A stretch of 46,737 nt of DNA, taken from positions 1 through 46,737 of the forward strand of contig NZ_CAMLFY010000022.1 in NCBI RefSeq assembly GCF_946479415.1. Reading direction: 5' to 3'. The notes below the pieces were generated by a model. That model ran no database searches. It saw only the letters and a program-made list of their open reading frames with translations, and was not told the origin of the DNA. Source of the DNA: an uncultured Shinella sp. Lineage in GTDB: Bacteria > Pseudomonadota > Alphaproteobacteria > Rhizobiales > Rhizobiaceae. The position numbers and the translations under genes are program-made. Of this stretch, positions 39,091 through 46,533 are shown one piece after another (the stretch's first letter is position 1; each line of letters starts with the position of its first letter).

Positions 39091-40587
39091 ATGTACCAGA
39101 TCGGCCACTTCATTCATGGCAAGCAGGTGCCCGGCACCAGCGGCCGCACCGCCAACGTGTTCAACCCGGCGACGGGTGAAGTCCAGGCGCAGGTCGCGCT
39201 TGCCAGCGACGCCGATCTGCAGGCCGCCATCGACAGCGCGCTTTCCGCGCAGCCGAAGTGGGCCGCCACCAACCCGCAGCGCCGTGCCCGCGTCTTCATG
39301 AAGTTCGTCGAACTCCTGAACAAGCATATGGACGAGCTGGCCGTGCTGATCTCGAAGGAGCACGGCAAGACGGTCGAGGACTCGAAGGGCGACGTCATTC
39401 GCGGCCTGGAAGTCTGCGAATTCGTCATCGGCATTCCGCATCTCATGAAGAGCGAATTCACCGAAGGCGCCGGCCCGAACATCGACATGTATTCGATCCG
39501 CCAGCCGGTCGGCATCGGCGCAGGCATCACGCCGTTCAACTTCCCGGGCATGATCCCGATGTGGATGTTCGCGCCGGCCATCGCCTGCGGCAACGCCTTC
39601 ATCCTGAAGCCCTCCGAGCGCGACCCGTCGCTCCCGATCCGCCTTGCCGAACTGATGATCGAAGCCGGTCTGCCGGCCGGCATCCTCAACGTCATCAACG
39701 GCGACAAGGGTGCGGTCGACGGCATCCTGGCGCATCCGGATATCGCCGCCGTTTCCTTTGTCGGCTCCACACCGATCGCCCGCTACGTCTATGGCACGGC
39801 TGCGTCAAACGGCAAGCGCGCCCAGTGCTTCGGCGGCGCCAAGAACCACATGATCATCATGCCCGATGCCGATCTCGACCAGGCCGCCAACGCCCTGATG
39901 GGCGCCGGCTACGGTTCGGCCGGCGAGCGCTGCATGGCGATCTCGGTTGCCGTTCCGGTCGGTGAGGAAACCGCAAACCGCCTCATCGAAAAGCTCACCC
40001 CGATGATCGAGAGCCTGCGCATCGGCCCCTATACCGATGACAAGGCCGACATGGGCCCCGTCGTCACCAAGGAAGCCCAGGCCCGTATCCTCAGCCTCAT
40101 CGACAAGGGCGTCGAGGAAGGCGCCAATCTCGTCGTCGACGGCCGCGGCTTCAAGCTGCAGGGCTACGAGGACGGCTATTTCGTCGGCGGCTGCCTGTTC
40201 GACAACGTCACGCCTGATATGGACATCTACAAGACCGAAATCTTCGGCCCGGTTCTGTCCGTCGTACGCGCCAAGAACTACGAGGAAGCCCTCGACCTGC
40301 CGATGAAGCATGAATACGGCAACGGCGTCGCGATCTATACCCGTGACGGCGACGCGGCCCGCGACTTCGCCAGCCGCATCAATATCGGCATGGTCGGCGT
40401 CAACGTGCCGATCCCGGTTCCGCTCGCCTACCATTCCTTCGGCGGCTGGAAGTCCTCGTCCTTCGGCGATCTCAACCAGCACGGCACGGATTCCATCAAG
40501 TTCTGGACCCGCACCAAGACCGTGACGAGCCGCTGGCCGTCCGGCATCAAGGACGGTGCCGAATTCGTCATGCCGACGATGAAGTGA
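39091..40587 (+). CDS. mmsA: CoA-acylating methylmalonate-semialdehyde dehydrogenase
   Basis: 498 residues of the aldehyde dehydrogenase superfamily with the MmsA/IolA branch features: TPFNFPGMIPMWMFAPAIAC, NAD-binding VSFVGSTPIARYVY, catalytic Cys in GSAGERCMAISVAVPVG and the C-terminal FGGWKSSSFGDLNQHG. It converts methylmalonate semialdehyde to propionyl-CoA (or malonate semialdehyde to acetyl-CoA) using NAD+ and CoA, in valine and myo-inositol catabolism. ATG at 39091 follows GGAGGA at normal spacing; an upstream ATG at 39007 falls in the LysR operator. A terminator follows. Confidence 0.96.
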   Translation: MYQIGHFIHGKQVPGTSGRTANVFNPATGEVQAQVALASDADLQAAIDSALSAQPKWAATNPQRRARVFMKFVELLNKHMDELAVLISKEHGKTVEDSKGDVIRGLEVCEFVIGIPHLMKSEFTEGAGPNIDMYSIRQPVGIGAGITPFNFPGMIPMWMFAPAIACGNAFILKPSERDPSLPIRLAELMIEAGLPAGILNVINGDKGAVDGILAHPDIAAVSFVGSTPIARYVYGTAASNGKRAQCFGGAKNHMIIMPDADLDQAANALMGAGYGSAGERCMAISVAVPVGEETANRLIEKLTPMIESLRIGPYTDDKADMGPVVTKEAQARILSLIDKGVEEGANLVVDGRGFKLQGYEDGYFVGGCLFDNVTPDMDIYKTEIFGPVLSVVRAKNYEEALDLPMKHEYGNGVAIYTRDGDAARDFASRINIGMVGVNVPIPVPLAYHSFGGWKSSSFGDLNQHGTDSIKFWTRTKTVTSRWPSGIKDGAEFVMPTMK

Positions 40588-40611
40588 TCCTCCCGAAGGA
40601 TTGACCAGGAA

Positions 40612-40637
40612 AGGGCTCCCCGGCGGGAGCCCTTTTT
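40612..40637 (+). terminator. Intrinsic terminator after mmsA
   Basis: The stem AGGGCTCCC (40612-40620), loop CGGC, GGGAGCCCT (40625-40633) and TTTTT form a textbook Rho-independent terminator 24 bases after the mmsA stop. Confidence 0.93.
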
Positions 40638-40727
40638 GCATTGCCAATTTTTTGTGCTTTGCGAAGAATAGGCCGCAAGTGCGGTCCGTTACCTCCTCGT
40701 GCTTTTTGTATATTGAAGGGGGCAACC

Positions 40728-41819
40728 ATGTCTTTGGCAGGATCGCCGCAACCCGCAGGGCAGGCGGGCGGCTTTCATCGCGTCACATTTACCGGTCGTG
40801 CGTCGGAATATTTCGGCATCTGGATCGTCAACGTACTCCTGACGATCATCACGCTCGGCATCTATTCGGCCTGGGCGAAAGTCCGGCGCAACCGCTATTT
40901 CTTCGGCAATACCGTGCTGCTCGGCCGGTCCTTCGAATATCACGCCAGGGGCCTGCAGATCCTCATCGGCCGCCTCATCGTTCTCGGCGCCTTCGTCGTG
41001 CTGAACGTCATCGCCGCCGTCGTGCCGATCCTCGTTCTCCTGCCGACCCTCGTCGTCCTGATCGCGCTGCCATGGCTGGTTGCCAAGGGCCTGCGCTTCA
41101 GCGCCCGCGTCACCAGCTACCGCAATGTGCGCTTCGACTTCGTCGGCGGTGCAGGCGGAGCGTTCAAGGCCTTCATCCTCGGTGGTATCTTGGCCGTCAT
41201 CACGCTCGGCATCCTGACGCCGCTCGCCAGCCGCTGGGTCTCGCGCTATATCGGCTCGAACCTGCGCTATGGCGGCAAGGCCTTCGAGACGGATCCGAAG
41301 CTCGGGCCGCTCTACAAGTCGTGGCTCCTGTCGTTCCTGATCGCCATCATCGGCCTCGGCATCATCGCGCTTCTCGTCGTCGCCAATATCTCGCTCATCC
41401 TGCCGATGATCGAGACGCCCGGCTCGTTGACGCCCGAACAGCAGATCCCGCTCGTGATCAGCGCGGTCATCGGCTACATCGTGCTCTTCGCGACCATGGG
41501 TATCGCCGGCCTGTTTTACCGGGCAGGTGTGCGCAATATCGCCTGGTCGGCAACGACCTTCGACGGCAAGCATCAGCTGATGAGCGACCTGTCGCGCACC
41601 CGCTACACCTGGATCGCCATCAGCAACGTCATCGTCACGCTGCTGACCCTCGGCCTGATGCGGCCCTGGGCGGCGGTGCGCATGGCGCGCTATACCTTCG
41701 AGCATACCGGCATTACCTTCACCGGCGATGTCGGCGAGCTGTTCAGCGCGCTGGAGGCTCAAGGGTCGGCCGCGGGGGCCGAATTCATGGACTTTGAAGG
41801 CTTCGACTTTGGCTTCTGA
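40728..41819 (+). CDS. DUF898 (YjgN family) integral membrane protein
   Basis: 363 residues with about eight predicted membrane helices. The YjgN/DUF898 repeat appears twice: RASEYFGIWIVNVLLTIITL-GIYSAWAKVR near the N-terminus and RTRYTWIAISNVIVTLLTLG-LMRPWAAVR near the C-terminus, plus NTVLLGRSFEYHARG. The function of the family is unknown. ATG at 40728 follows GAAGGGGG. The stop is overlapped by the M48 peptidase gene in another frame; the pair looks like one translational unit, suggesting membrane-protein quality control or processing (inference). Confidence 0.88.
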   Translation: MSLAGSPQPAGQAGGFHRVTFTGRASEYFGIWIVNVLLTIITLGIYSAWAKVRRNRYFFGNTVLLGRSFEYHARGLQILIGRLIVLGAFVVLNVIAAVVPILVLLPTLVVLIALPWLVAKGLRFSARVTSYRNVRFDFVGGAGGAFKAFILGGILAVITLGILTPLASRWVSRYIGSNLRYGGKAFETDPKLGPLYKSWLLSFLIAIIGLGIIALLVVANISLILPMIETPGSLTPEQQIPLVISAVIGYIVLFATMGIAGLFYRAGVRNIAWSATTFDGKHQLMSDLSRTRYTWIAISNVIVTLLTLGLMRPWAAVRMARYTFEHTGITFTGDVGELFSALEAQGSAAGAEFMDFEGFDFGF

Positions 41820-42900
41820 GACTGCGACCATCGCCGGCGGGGCTATCGCCAAGGGAGATTGGCACCCCGCCGGTTCCAGCCGTTCGGTCGAGGCCAGCCT
41901 CGTCGAACGGGCCGGAGAAATTGCCGCGCTGCCGGCGGGGGGCGAAAAGCCGCTCGCCGGTGCCGGGCTCTCCTGGGTCGAGATTTCCAGCCGCGTCGGC
42001 TCCATTCCGCGCCGGGTGACCTTTCCGGACGGTTCCGTCTTCGAGACCTGGGACAATGACGGTATCGACCGCTATCTCGCCGCACGCGGCAAGGGCGGGG
42101 CGGGGCTCGTGCATTGGCTGGAGCAGTTTCGCCTGCGTCTCATCGTCATCGTGCTCGCAGCTTTCATGCTTGGCGGCATCGTCTATCGCTGGGGCGTTCC
42201 CGCGCTCGTCGAAGTCGCCATCCTCACCACGCCGCCGATCGTGCCGCAGCTGATGTCGCAGGGCACCCTGCAGGCGCTCGACAAGACCACCTTCTCGCCG
42301 ACGAAACTCTCCGCGGAAAAGCGCGACGAGATCGCCGAGGGCTTTGCGCGCATCGCCGCCCAGTCGCCGCGCGGTGCGGGCGCCTACAATCTCAATTTCC
42401 GCGACGGCGGCTTCATCGGGCCGAATGCCTTCGCGCTGCCGGACGGTACGCTCGTCGTGACCGACCAGCTTGTCGAGATGGCCGGCAAGGACACGGAGAT
42501 GATCGTCGGCGTGCTTGCGCACGAGATCGGCCATGTCGAACTCGAGCACAGTCTCCGCCAGCTCTACCGCGCCGCCGGCATGACGGGCCTCATCATGCTG
42601 ATTGCCGGCGACGTCGGCTCCAGCGTGGAGGACGTGCTGGTGCAGGGCGGCGGTCTTCTGGCGCTCTCCTATTCGCGCGATGCCGAGAGCGCCGCCGACC
42701 GGCGCTCGGTCGAGCTGATGGCGAAGGCCGGCTACGATCCGACCGCCATCGCGCGCTTCTTCACGCTGCTGGAGGAGAAGCTCGGCGACAAGTCGGATAC
42801 CAACCTGCTCTCCACCCATCCCGGCACGCCGCAGCGCAAGAAGGAAATCGAGGACTACGCCCGGATCATCTCCGGCCAGTCGGATCCGGATTTGCAGTAG
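41809..42900 (+). CDS. M48 family membrane metallopeptidase
   Basis: About 363 residues if started at TTG 41809 (LASETATIAGG), which overlaps the DUF898 stop by eleven bases; no ATG lies in a sensible position, and an upstream frame back to 41728 is unlikely. An N-terminal domain of about 100 residues (GDWHPAGSSRSVEASL ... FPDGSVFETWDNDGID) precedes one membrane helix (RLIVIVLAAFMLGGIVYRWG). The peptidase domain follows with zinc motif HEIGHVELEH and the downstream ESAADRRSVELM glutamate ligand. It belongs to the HtpX/BepA-like M48 group, which degrades or matures envelope proteins. Coupled translation with DUF898 suggests a functional pair. Confidence 0.87.
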   Translation: MASETATIAGGAIAKGDWHPAGSSRSVEASLVERAGEIAALPAGGEKPLAGAGLSWVEISSRVGSIPRRVTFPDGSVFETWDNDGIDRYLAARGKGGAGLVHWLEQFRLRLIVIVLAAFMLGGIVYRWGVPALVEVAILTTPPIVPQLMSQGTLQALDKTTFSPTKLSAEKRDEIAEGFARIAAQSPRGAGAYNLNFRDGGFIGPNAFALPDGTLVVTDQLVEMAGKDTEMIVGVLAHEIGHVELEHSLRQLYRAAGMTGLIMLIAGDVGSSVEDVLVQGGGLLALSYSRDAESAADRRSVELMAKAGYDPTAIARFFTLLEEKLGDKSDTNLLSTHPGTPQRKKEIEDYARIISGQSDPDLQ

Positions 42901-42973
42901 GAGGGCGGCGGCTCGAGGCGCTGCTGTTTCCTGTTTGAGGGGGAGGGGAGCTTTTGGCACTCCCTTTGCCACA

Positions 42974-42998
42974 CCTCCTTCGTCATCCTCGGGTCAAG
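42974..42998. repeat. Left arm of extragenic palindrome interrupted by IS110 element
   Basis: CTTCGTCATCCTCGGG (42978-42993) followed by TCAAG. It is complementary, with one mismatch, to CCCGAGGAGGACGAAG at 44141-44156. Joined at the shared CAAG, the two arms form CTCGGGTCAAGCCCGAG, the core of an extragenic palindrome type that I recall as common in rhizobial intergenic DNA. Confidence 0.7.
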
Positions 42999-43013
42999 CA
43001 ACCGTGGACATAG

Positions 43014-43952
43014 TCATGCGAAAGCCGGGTCTGTTCTTGCGATGGCGTTGAGTATTGTGATGAGCTTTCGGATAGTTGCGACCATTGCGAGCTTGAAGGG
43101 TTTGCCCCTGCTGCGCAGGCGCTGATAGAAGCGCGCCAGCGTTGGGTCCTTTGCCTTTATGGCGCTGAGGACGGCCATGTAGGCAATGTCGCGCAAGTGT
43201 TTTCGCCCGCCGCTGCAATGGCCTGACCTGCTGGAGGCTCCGGATTGACGGGCATGGGGAGCGACGCCGAGGAGGGCGGCGACCGCCTTGGCCGAGAGGC
43301 GGCCCAGCTCTGGCATGTCCGCCAGGAGCGAGATGGCCAGCACCGGTCCGACGCCTTTGACGCCACAAAGCCTGTCATGACGCCGTTTGAGATGGGCATG
43401 ATCGGCGAGAAGGTTGCGGATGGCTTTATCGAGAAGCTTTATGTTCTGGGCGATGGTGCTCAGCCGTGCCTCGACGAGCGCACGCACGACGGCTTCGTCT
43501 TCGGTGTCGAGCAAGCTGACGAGCCCGCTTCTTTCGGCCACCAGCCTGCGGCGATGGGCCGACAGGGCGCTGAGCTGCCGGCGGACGGCATCGGGACGCC
43601 AGGGCACCAGGCGCGCATGCGCGGCGGCCAGATAGAGGGCGATCATGGCTGCGTCGATCGCGTCGGTCTTGGCCAGCTGGCCGATGGCACGTGCAAGGCT
43701 GCGCACCCGGGCGGGCGCAACGATATACACCGCCAGACCGGCGGCATGGAGGCTTTCGGCCAGCTTGCGCTCATAGCCGCCGGAGGCTTCCAGCGCCGTG
43801 GCGCAAGCGCCAAGGCTGGACAGGCGCCGCGCCAGTTCATCCGCCCCGCCAGACGACGCAGGATAGGAAAAGCGCTCGCCCGTCGGATGGACGAAGACAT
43901 CGAACCGGGTCTTGCTGACATCGATGCCGACAAACAACAGATCGTGTATCAT
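43014..43952 (-). CDS. IS110 family transposase (RuvC-like DEDD recombinase)
   Basis: 312 residues. The N-terminal DEDD_Tnp_IS110 domain has FVGIDVSKTRFDVFVH (first Asp), ALEASGGYE (Glu) and KTDAIDAAMIALYL (Asp pair). The C-terminal Transposase_20 domain contains GVKGVGPVLAISLLADMPEL and CSGGRKHLRDIAYMA, where the Ser is the candidate nucleophile. All catalytic positions are present, so it looks intact. Start: ATG at 43952 (MIHDLLFVGIDVSK) with GGGAGCAAGGCC upstream; an in-frame ATG at 43985 is less likely. It catalyses RNA-guided cut-and-paste or insertion of the element. Confidence 0.93.
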   Translation of the reverse strand: MIHDLLFVGIDVSKTRFDVFVHPTGERFSYPASSGGADELARRLSSLGACATALEASGGYERKLAESLHAAGLAVYIVAPARVRSLARAIGQLAKTDAIDAAMIALYLAAAHARLVPWRPDAVRRQLSALSAHRRRLVAERSGLVSLLDTEDEAVVRALVEARLSTIAQNIKLLDKAIRNLLADHAHLKRRHDRLCGVKGVGPVLAISLLADMPELGRLSAKAVAALLGVAPHARQSGASSRSGHCSGGRKHLRDIAYMAVLSAIKAKDPTLARFYQRLRSRGKPFKLAMVATIRKLITILNAIARTDPAFA

Positions 43953-44136
43953 GGCCTTGCTCCCAGGCTTGTGGTGCGGGCTCAATGCCCGATCAACCGT
44001 TCGGGGTCAAAGGGAGCAGGCAGGGCCAAACTTGACCGCGGCCGTCAAAGGCCCGCCAGAGATAACGGCCGCCTGCCTGCATCGGCCTGGATGCGCATCC
44101 AGGCCGATGCAAATAATAAAACACACATCGGCCACA
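43953..44136 (-). ncRNA. Candidate IS110 bridge RNA region
   Basis: The 5' non-coding end of the element. It holds a 34-bp perfect palindrome (44078-44111), a GGGC/GCCC stem near 43977-43991, and two short stretches resembling the target: TCGGGGTCAAAG at 44001-44012 (target: TCGGGTCAAG) and CTTGACC at 44031-44037, the complement of GGTCAAG. IS110-group elements express a bridge RNA from this end that specifies target and donor; the exact transcript is inferred. Confidence 0.4.
44078..44111. repeat. 34-bp perfect palindrome inside IS110 left end
   Basis: Two 17-base arms (44078-44094 and 44095-44111) with no spacer, containing TGCATCGGCCTGG and its complement. It sits about 25 bases inside the element's right-hand boundary. 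A near-repeat of part of the arm (CATCGGCC) recurs at 44126-44133. Confidence 0.85.
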
Positions 44137-44163
44137 CAAGCCCGAGGAGGACGAAGGGGAGGT
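44137..44163. repeat. Right arm of extragenic palindrome interrupted by IS110 element
   Basis: CAAG followed by CCCGAGGAGGACGAAG (44141-44156) and GGGAGG. It is the complement of the left arm at 42974-42998 with one mismatch in 16 bases; beyond that the outer parts differ by a two-base insertion. Confidence 0.7.
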
Positions 44164-44237
44164 AAGACGCTTGATACGGGTACGAGGCGGTTCCGTAAGT
44201 CTATCAACATGCATTGGTCTGCTACAGCGCACAAATG

Positions 44238-44264
44238 AAAACGGCGGCCCGAGGGCCGCCGTTT
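44238..44264. terminator. Terminator of the ferric-binding protein gene
   Basis: The stem AAACGGCGGCCC/GGGCCGCCGTTT is followed, in the minus direction, by a T-rich run. It lies 28 bases behind the minus-strand stop codon. Confidence 0.82.
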
Positions 44265-44291
44265 CCGTGTTTGCCTTGGGAGGCTAGGGTA

Positions 44292-45335
44292 TTACTGCGA
44301 CGGGCCGTCGTTGTAGCCGACCTTGTCGACCAGCTCGGAGGCCTTCTTGCGGTTGGCCGCGATGTCGATAAGGGGTAGTGCATCGGCCTTCAGCGTGCCG
44401 AAGGACTTGACGACCTCCGAGGGCTCGGCACCCGGCAGGACCGGATATTCGTAGACCTGCTCGGCATAGATCTGCTGCGCGGTTCCGGCCGACAGGAATT
44501 CCATCAGCTTCAGCGCATTGTCCTTGTTCGGGGCGTTCTTGGCCATGGCCATGCCCGAGACGTTGACATGCGCGCCGCGGTCGTTGGCGTTCGGGAAGAG
44601 CACCTTGATGGCGGCGGCCCATTCCTTCTGCTCCGGCTCCTTCTCGTTGGTCAGCATGAGACCGACATAGTAGGAGTTGCCGAGCGCAAGGTCGCATTCG
44701 CCGGCGAGGATGGCCTTGGCCTGGTCGCGATCGCCGCCGTCAGGCTTGCGGGCAAGGTTGTTCTTCAGGCCGGTCAGCCACTTCTCGGCTTCGGCTTCGC
44801 CATGGTGGGCGATCATCGAGGCGAAGAGGCCAATATTGTAGGAGTGCTGGCCGTCGCGCGTGCAAATCTTGCCCTTCCACTTCGGGTCGGCAAGCTCCTC
44901 ATAGGTGATCTCGTTCTGCGCGACACGGTCCTTCGAGGCATAGACGACGCGCGAACGTGTGGTCAGGCCGAACCAGTTGCCATCGGGATCGCGGTACTGC
45001 GAGGGGATATCCTTGTTGATGACGTCGTTTGCGACCGGCTGCGTCACGCCGCCGTCCTTGGCTTCGGTCAGGCGCGAGATGTCGACCGTCAGGATGACGT
45101 CGGCCGGCGAGTTGGCGCCTTCGGCCTGGATGCGCTCCACGAGCCCCTTGTCGAGGAAGAGCACGTTGGTCGTGATGCCGGTTTCCTTGGTGAATTCGTC
45201 GAGCAGCGGCTTGATCAGGTCCGGCTGACGATAGGAATAGATATTGACTTCACCATCTGCAAAAGCAGGCGCGGCAAAGGCCAAACCGGCGGTCGAGAGG
45301 GCAAGGGCGGCGAGAGACGTCTTAAGCAGTTGCAT
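44292..45335 (-). CDS. fbpA: Ferric iron ABC transporter, substrate-binding protein
   Basis: 347 residues with a Sec signal peptide (MQLLKTSLAALALSTAGLAF, cleaved about AFAD). The mature protein begins VNIYSYRQPDLIKPLLDEFT and contains CDLALGNSYYVGLML, whose Tyr pair is the iron ligand of FbpA/FutA proteins. It binds Fe3+ in the periplasm for an FbpBC importer. ATG at 45335 has AGGAGG eight bases upstream. It is divergent from rirA, and a TTGACT-N16-TAAAGA promoter lies in the spacer. A fused permease fits at 21-23 kb, but no ATPase gene is in the window. Confidence 0.93.
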   Translation of the reverse strand: MQLLKTSLAALALSTAGLAFAAPAFADGEVNIYSYRQPDLIKPLLDEFTKETGITTNVLFLDKGLVERIQAEGANSPADVILTVDISRLTEAKDGGVTQPVANDVINKDIPSQYRDPDGNWFGLTTRSRVVYASKDRVAQNEITYEELADPKWKGKICTRDGQHSYNIGLFASMIAHHGEAEAEKWLTGLKNNLARKPDGGDRDQAKAILAGECDLALGNSYYVGLMLTNEKEPEQKEWAAAIKVLFPNANDRGAHVNVSGMAMAKNAPNKDNALKLMEFLSAGTAQQIYAEQVYEYPVLPGAEPSEVVKSFGTLKADALPLIDIAANRKKASELVDKVGYNDGPSQ

Positions 45336-45376
45336 CGGGTCCTCCTGGTGCAATTTAATCTTTACTGCCAAAGTCG

Positions 45377-45404
45377 TCTTTATCGGCTTGCCCCTTCCAG
45401 TCAA
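45377..45404 (-). promoter_or_regulatory. Promoter of the ferric-binding protein gene
   Basis: In minus orientation TTGACT (45404-45399) and TAAAGA (45382-45377) are 16 bases apart, about 42 bases before the start codon. Confidence 0.55.
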
Positions 45405-45445
45405 CCGTGCGACCACTACCATAACATGAATGTGATTTTCCGCTT

Positions 45446-45480
45446 TTTGGAATTGTTCTAAACGGCGATCTGCCCTATAT
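45446..45480 (+). promoter_or_regulatory. ICE-like Irr box overlapping the rirA promoter
   Basis: TTTGGAATTGTTCTAAA (45446-45462) matches the iron control element TTTAGAA-N3-TTCTAAA with one mismatch. It overlaps a -35 candidate TTGTTC (45453-45458), and CTATAT (45475-45480) is 16 bases further on as the -10. Irr bound there would block rirA under low iron, as established in other rhizobia. Confidence 0.65.
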
Positions 45481-45516
45481 GTGGTGGAACCTGAGAAACC
45501 GGATTCGGAGTTCCCG

Positions 45517-45981
45517 ATGCGTCTGACGAAACAAACCAACTATGCCGTGCGCATGTTGATGTACTGCGCGGCGAATGGTGAGAAGCTCAGCCGCATTCCG
45601 GAGATCGCCCGCGCTTACGGTGTCTCGGAGCTGTTCCTGTTCAAGATCCTCCAGCCGCTGACGCGTGCCGGTATCATCGAGACGGTGCGCGGCCGCAACG
45701 GCGGCGTGCGCCTGCCCAAGCCGGCAAACGAGATCACGCTGTTCGACGTCGTTCGTGTGACGGAGGATTCCTTCGCCATGGCCGAATGTTTCGAGGCAGG
45801 CGAGGTCGAATGCCCGCTGGTCGACAGCTGCGGTCTGAATTCCGCACTGCGCAAGGCGCTCAATGCCTTCTTCGACGTGCTGCAGCAATATACGATCGAC
45901 GATCTCGTCAAGGCGCGTCCGCAGATCGGCTTGCTGCTCGGTCTCGAAACCGCGCCGCTGGCCCAGCAGCCGGCGGCCTGA
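45517..45981 (+). CDS. rirA: Iron-responsive regulator RirA (Rrf2 family)
   Basis: 154 residues. The Rrf2 winged helix (MRLTKQTNYAVRMLMYCAAN ... IPEIARAYGVSELFLFKILQ) is followed by the cluster-binding segment AECFEAGEVECPLVDSCGL, whose three Cys ligate an iron-sulfur cluster. RirA represses iron-uptake genes when iron is sufficient and is the main iron regulator of rhizobia. ATG at 45517 has CGGAG upstream; an in-frame start at 45481 would include the -10 region. It is divergent from fbpA, a likely target. Confidence 0.95.
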   Translation: MRLTKQTNYAVRMLMYCAANGEKLSRIPEIARAYGVSELFLFKILQPLTRAGIIETVRGRNGGVRLPKPANEITLFDVVRVTEDSFAMAECFEAGEVECPLVDSCGLNSALRKALNAFFDVLQQYTIDDLVKARPQIGLLLGLETAPLAQQPAA

Positions 45982-46002
45982 CCGCCTGCGCTTCCTCCGG
46001 GG

Positions 46003-46410
46003 TCAGATACCGGCCCCGGCGTCCCGCTTCACATATTCCTGCAGGATGAATTCGATGGCCGTTGGATCGAGCTCGGCCTTGTCGATGCGGAAGTCCACGC
46101 CGTAATCGTCGATCTTCTGGAAATAGGCATCACTGATCGACGAGGAAATGACGCCGATCGGGCCGATATAGCCGTTGCGGCGCAGCTCCGGCACTGTCTC
46201 GCGGAAATCCGCCTGCGGCTGGAGCCGGTTGTCCATCAGGATCATGTCCAGCGGCGCGCCGGCCGCGCGAATGAAGTCCAGCGCGCCATCCACTGTCTCC
46301 ACATAATGCAGCGTGATCGCATAGCTTGCGACCTTGCGCATCAGCGCGCTGAGAATGACGTTTTCCGCGGGGTCGTCATCGACGAGCAGAATATGCACGG
46401 GTGCTGTCAT
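46003..46410 (-). CDS. Single-domain response regulator (receiver only)
   Basis: 135 residues, a stand-alone CheY-like receiver. Acidic pocket DDDP near the N-terminus (ILLVDDDPAENVILSALMRK), phosphoacceptor Asp in DMILMDNRL, conserved Ser in GVISSSISD and Lys in DFRIDKAEL. There is no output domain, so it acts by protein contact or phosphotransfer. ATG at 46410 (MTAPVHILLVDDD) is preferred over an upstream codon at 46488 whose extension is low-complexity. A LuxR-type regulator lies upstream on the same strand, 124 bases away. Confidence 0.88.
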   Translation of the reverse strand: MTAPVHILLVDDDPAENVILSALMRKVASYAITLHYVETVDGALDFIRAAGAPLDMILMDNRLQPQADFRETVPELRRNGYIGPIGVISSSISDAYFQKIDDYGVDFRIDKAELDPTAIEFILQEYVKRDAGAGI

Positions 46411-46533
46411 GGTGGTAGATGAACCTGATTGCATTGAGCTTGTGGTCTGGACCGCCGCTACTCTCATCCAGCCCGTGAGCATTAACAAGTCCCTAACTCT
46501 ACTATCCGTAGGTCAAGATCCGGTTTTGTGACG

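Larger units (their letters stand above)
42999..44140 (-). mobile_element. IS110-family insertion sequence
   Basis: About 1142 bp, with boundaries inferred from the interrupted palindrome and the CAAG present at both junctions (42995-42998 and 44137-44140); the exact cut within CAAG is ambiguous. It contains one transposase gene (minus strand), a very short 3' non-coding end and a longer (about 185-base) 5' non-coding end. There are no terminal inverted repeats and no typical target duplication, as expected for IS110 elements. In transposase orientation the junction reads GGG-CTTG-..., so CT could be the shared core dinucleotide. Confidence 0.8.

Noticed and set aside
44078..44111. 34-bp palindrome as a transcription terminator
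   Set aside because: There is no T tract in the transposase direction; on the plus strand it is followed only by AAATAATAAA. Its position inside the IS end favours an RNA or DNA structural role.
43993..44234. Two overlapping minus-strand ORFs of 75-79 codons upstream of the transposase
   Set aside because: They run through the 34-bp palindrome and the element boundary, have no ribosome site and contain repeated fragments dictated by the palindrome; the region fits a non-coding IS110 end better.
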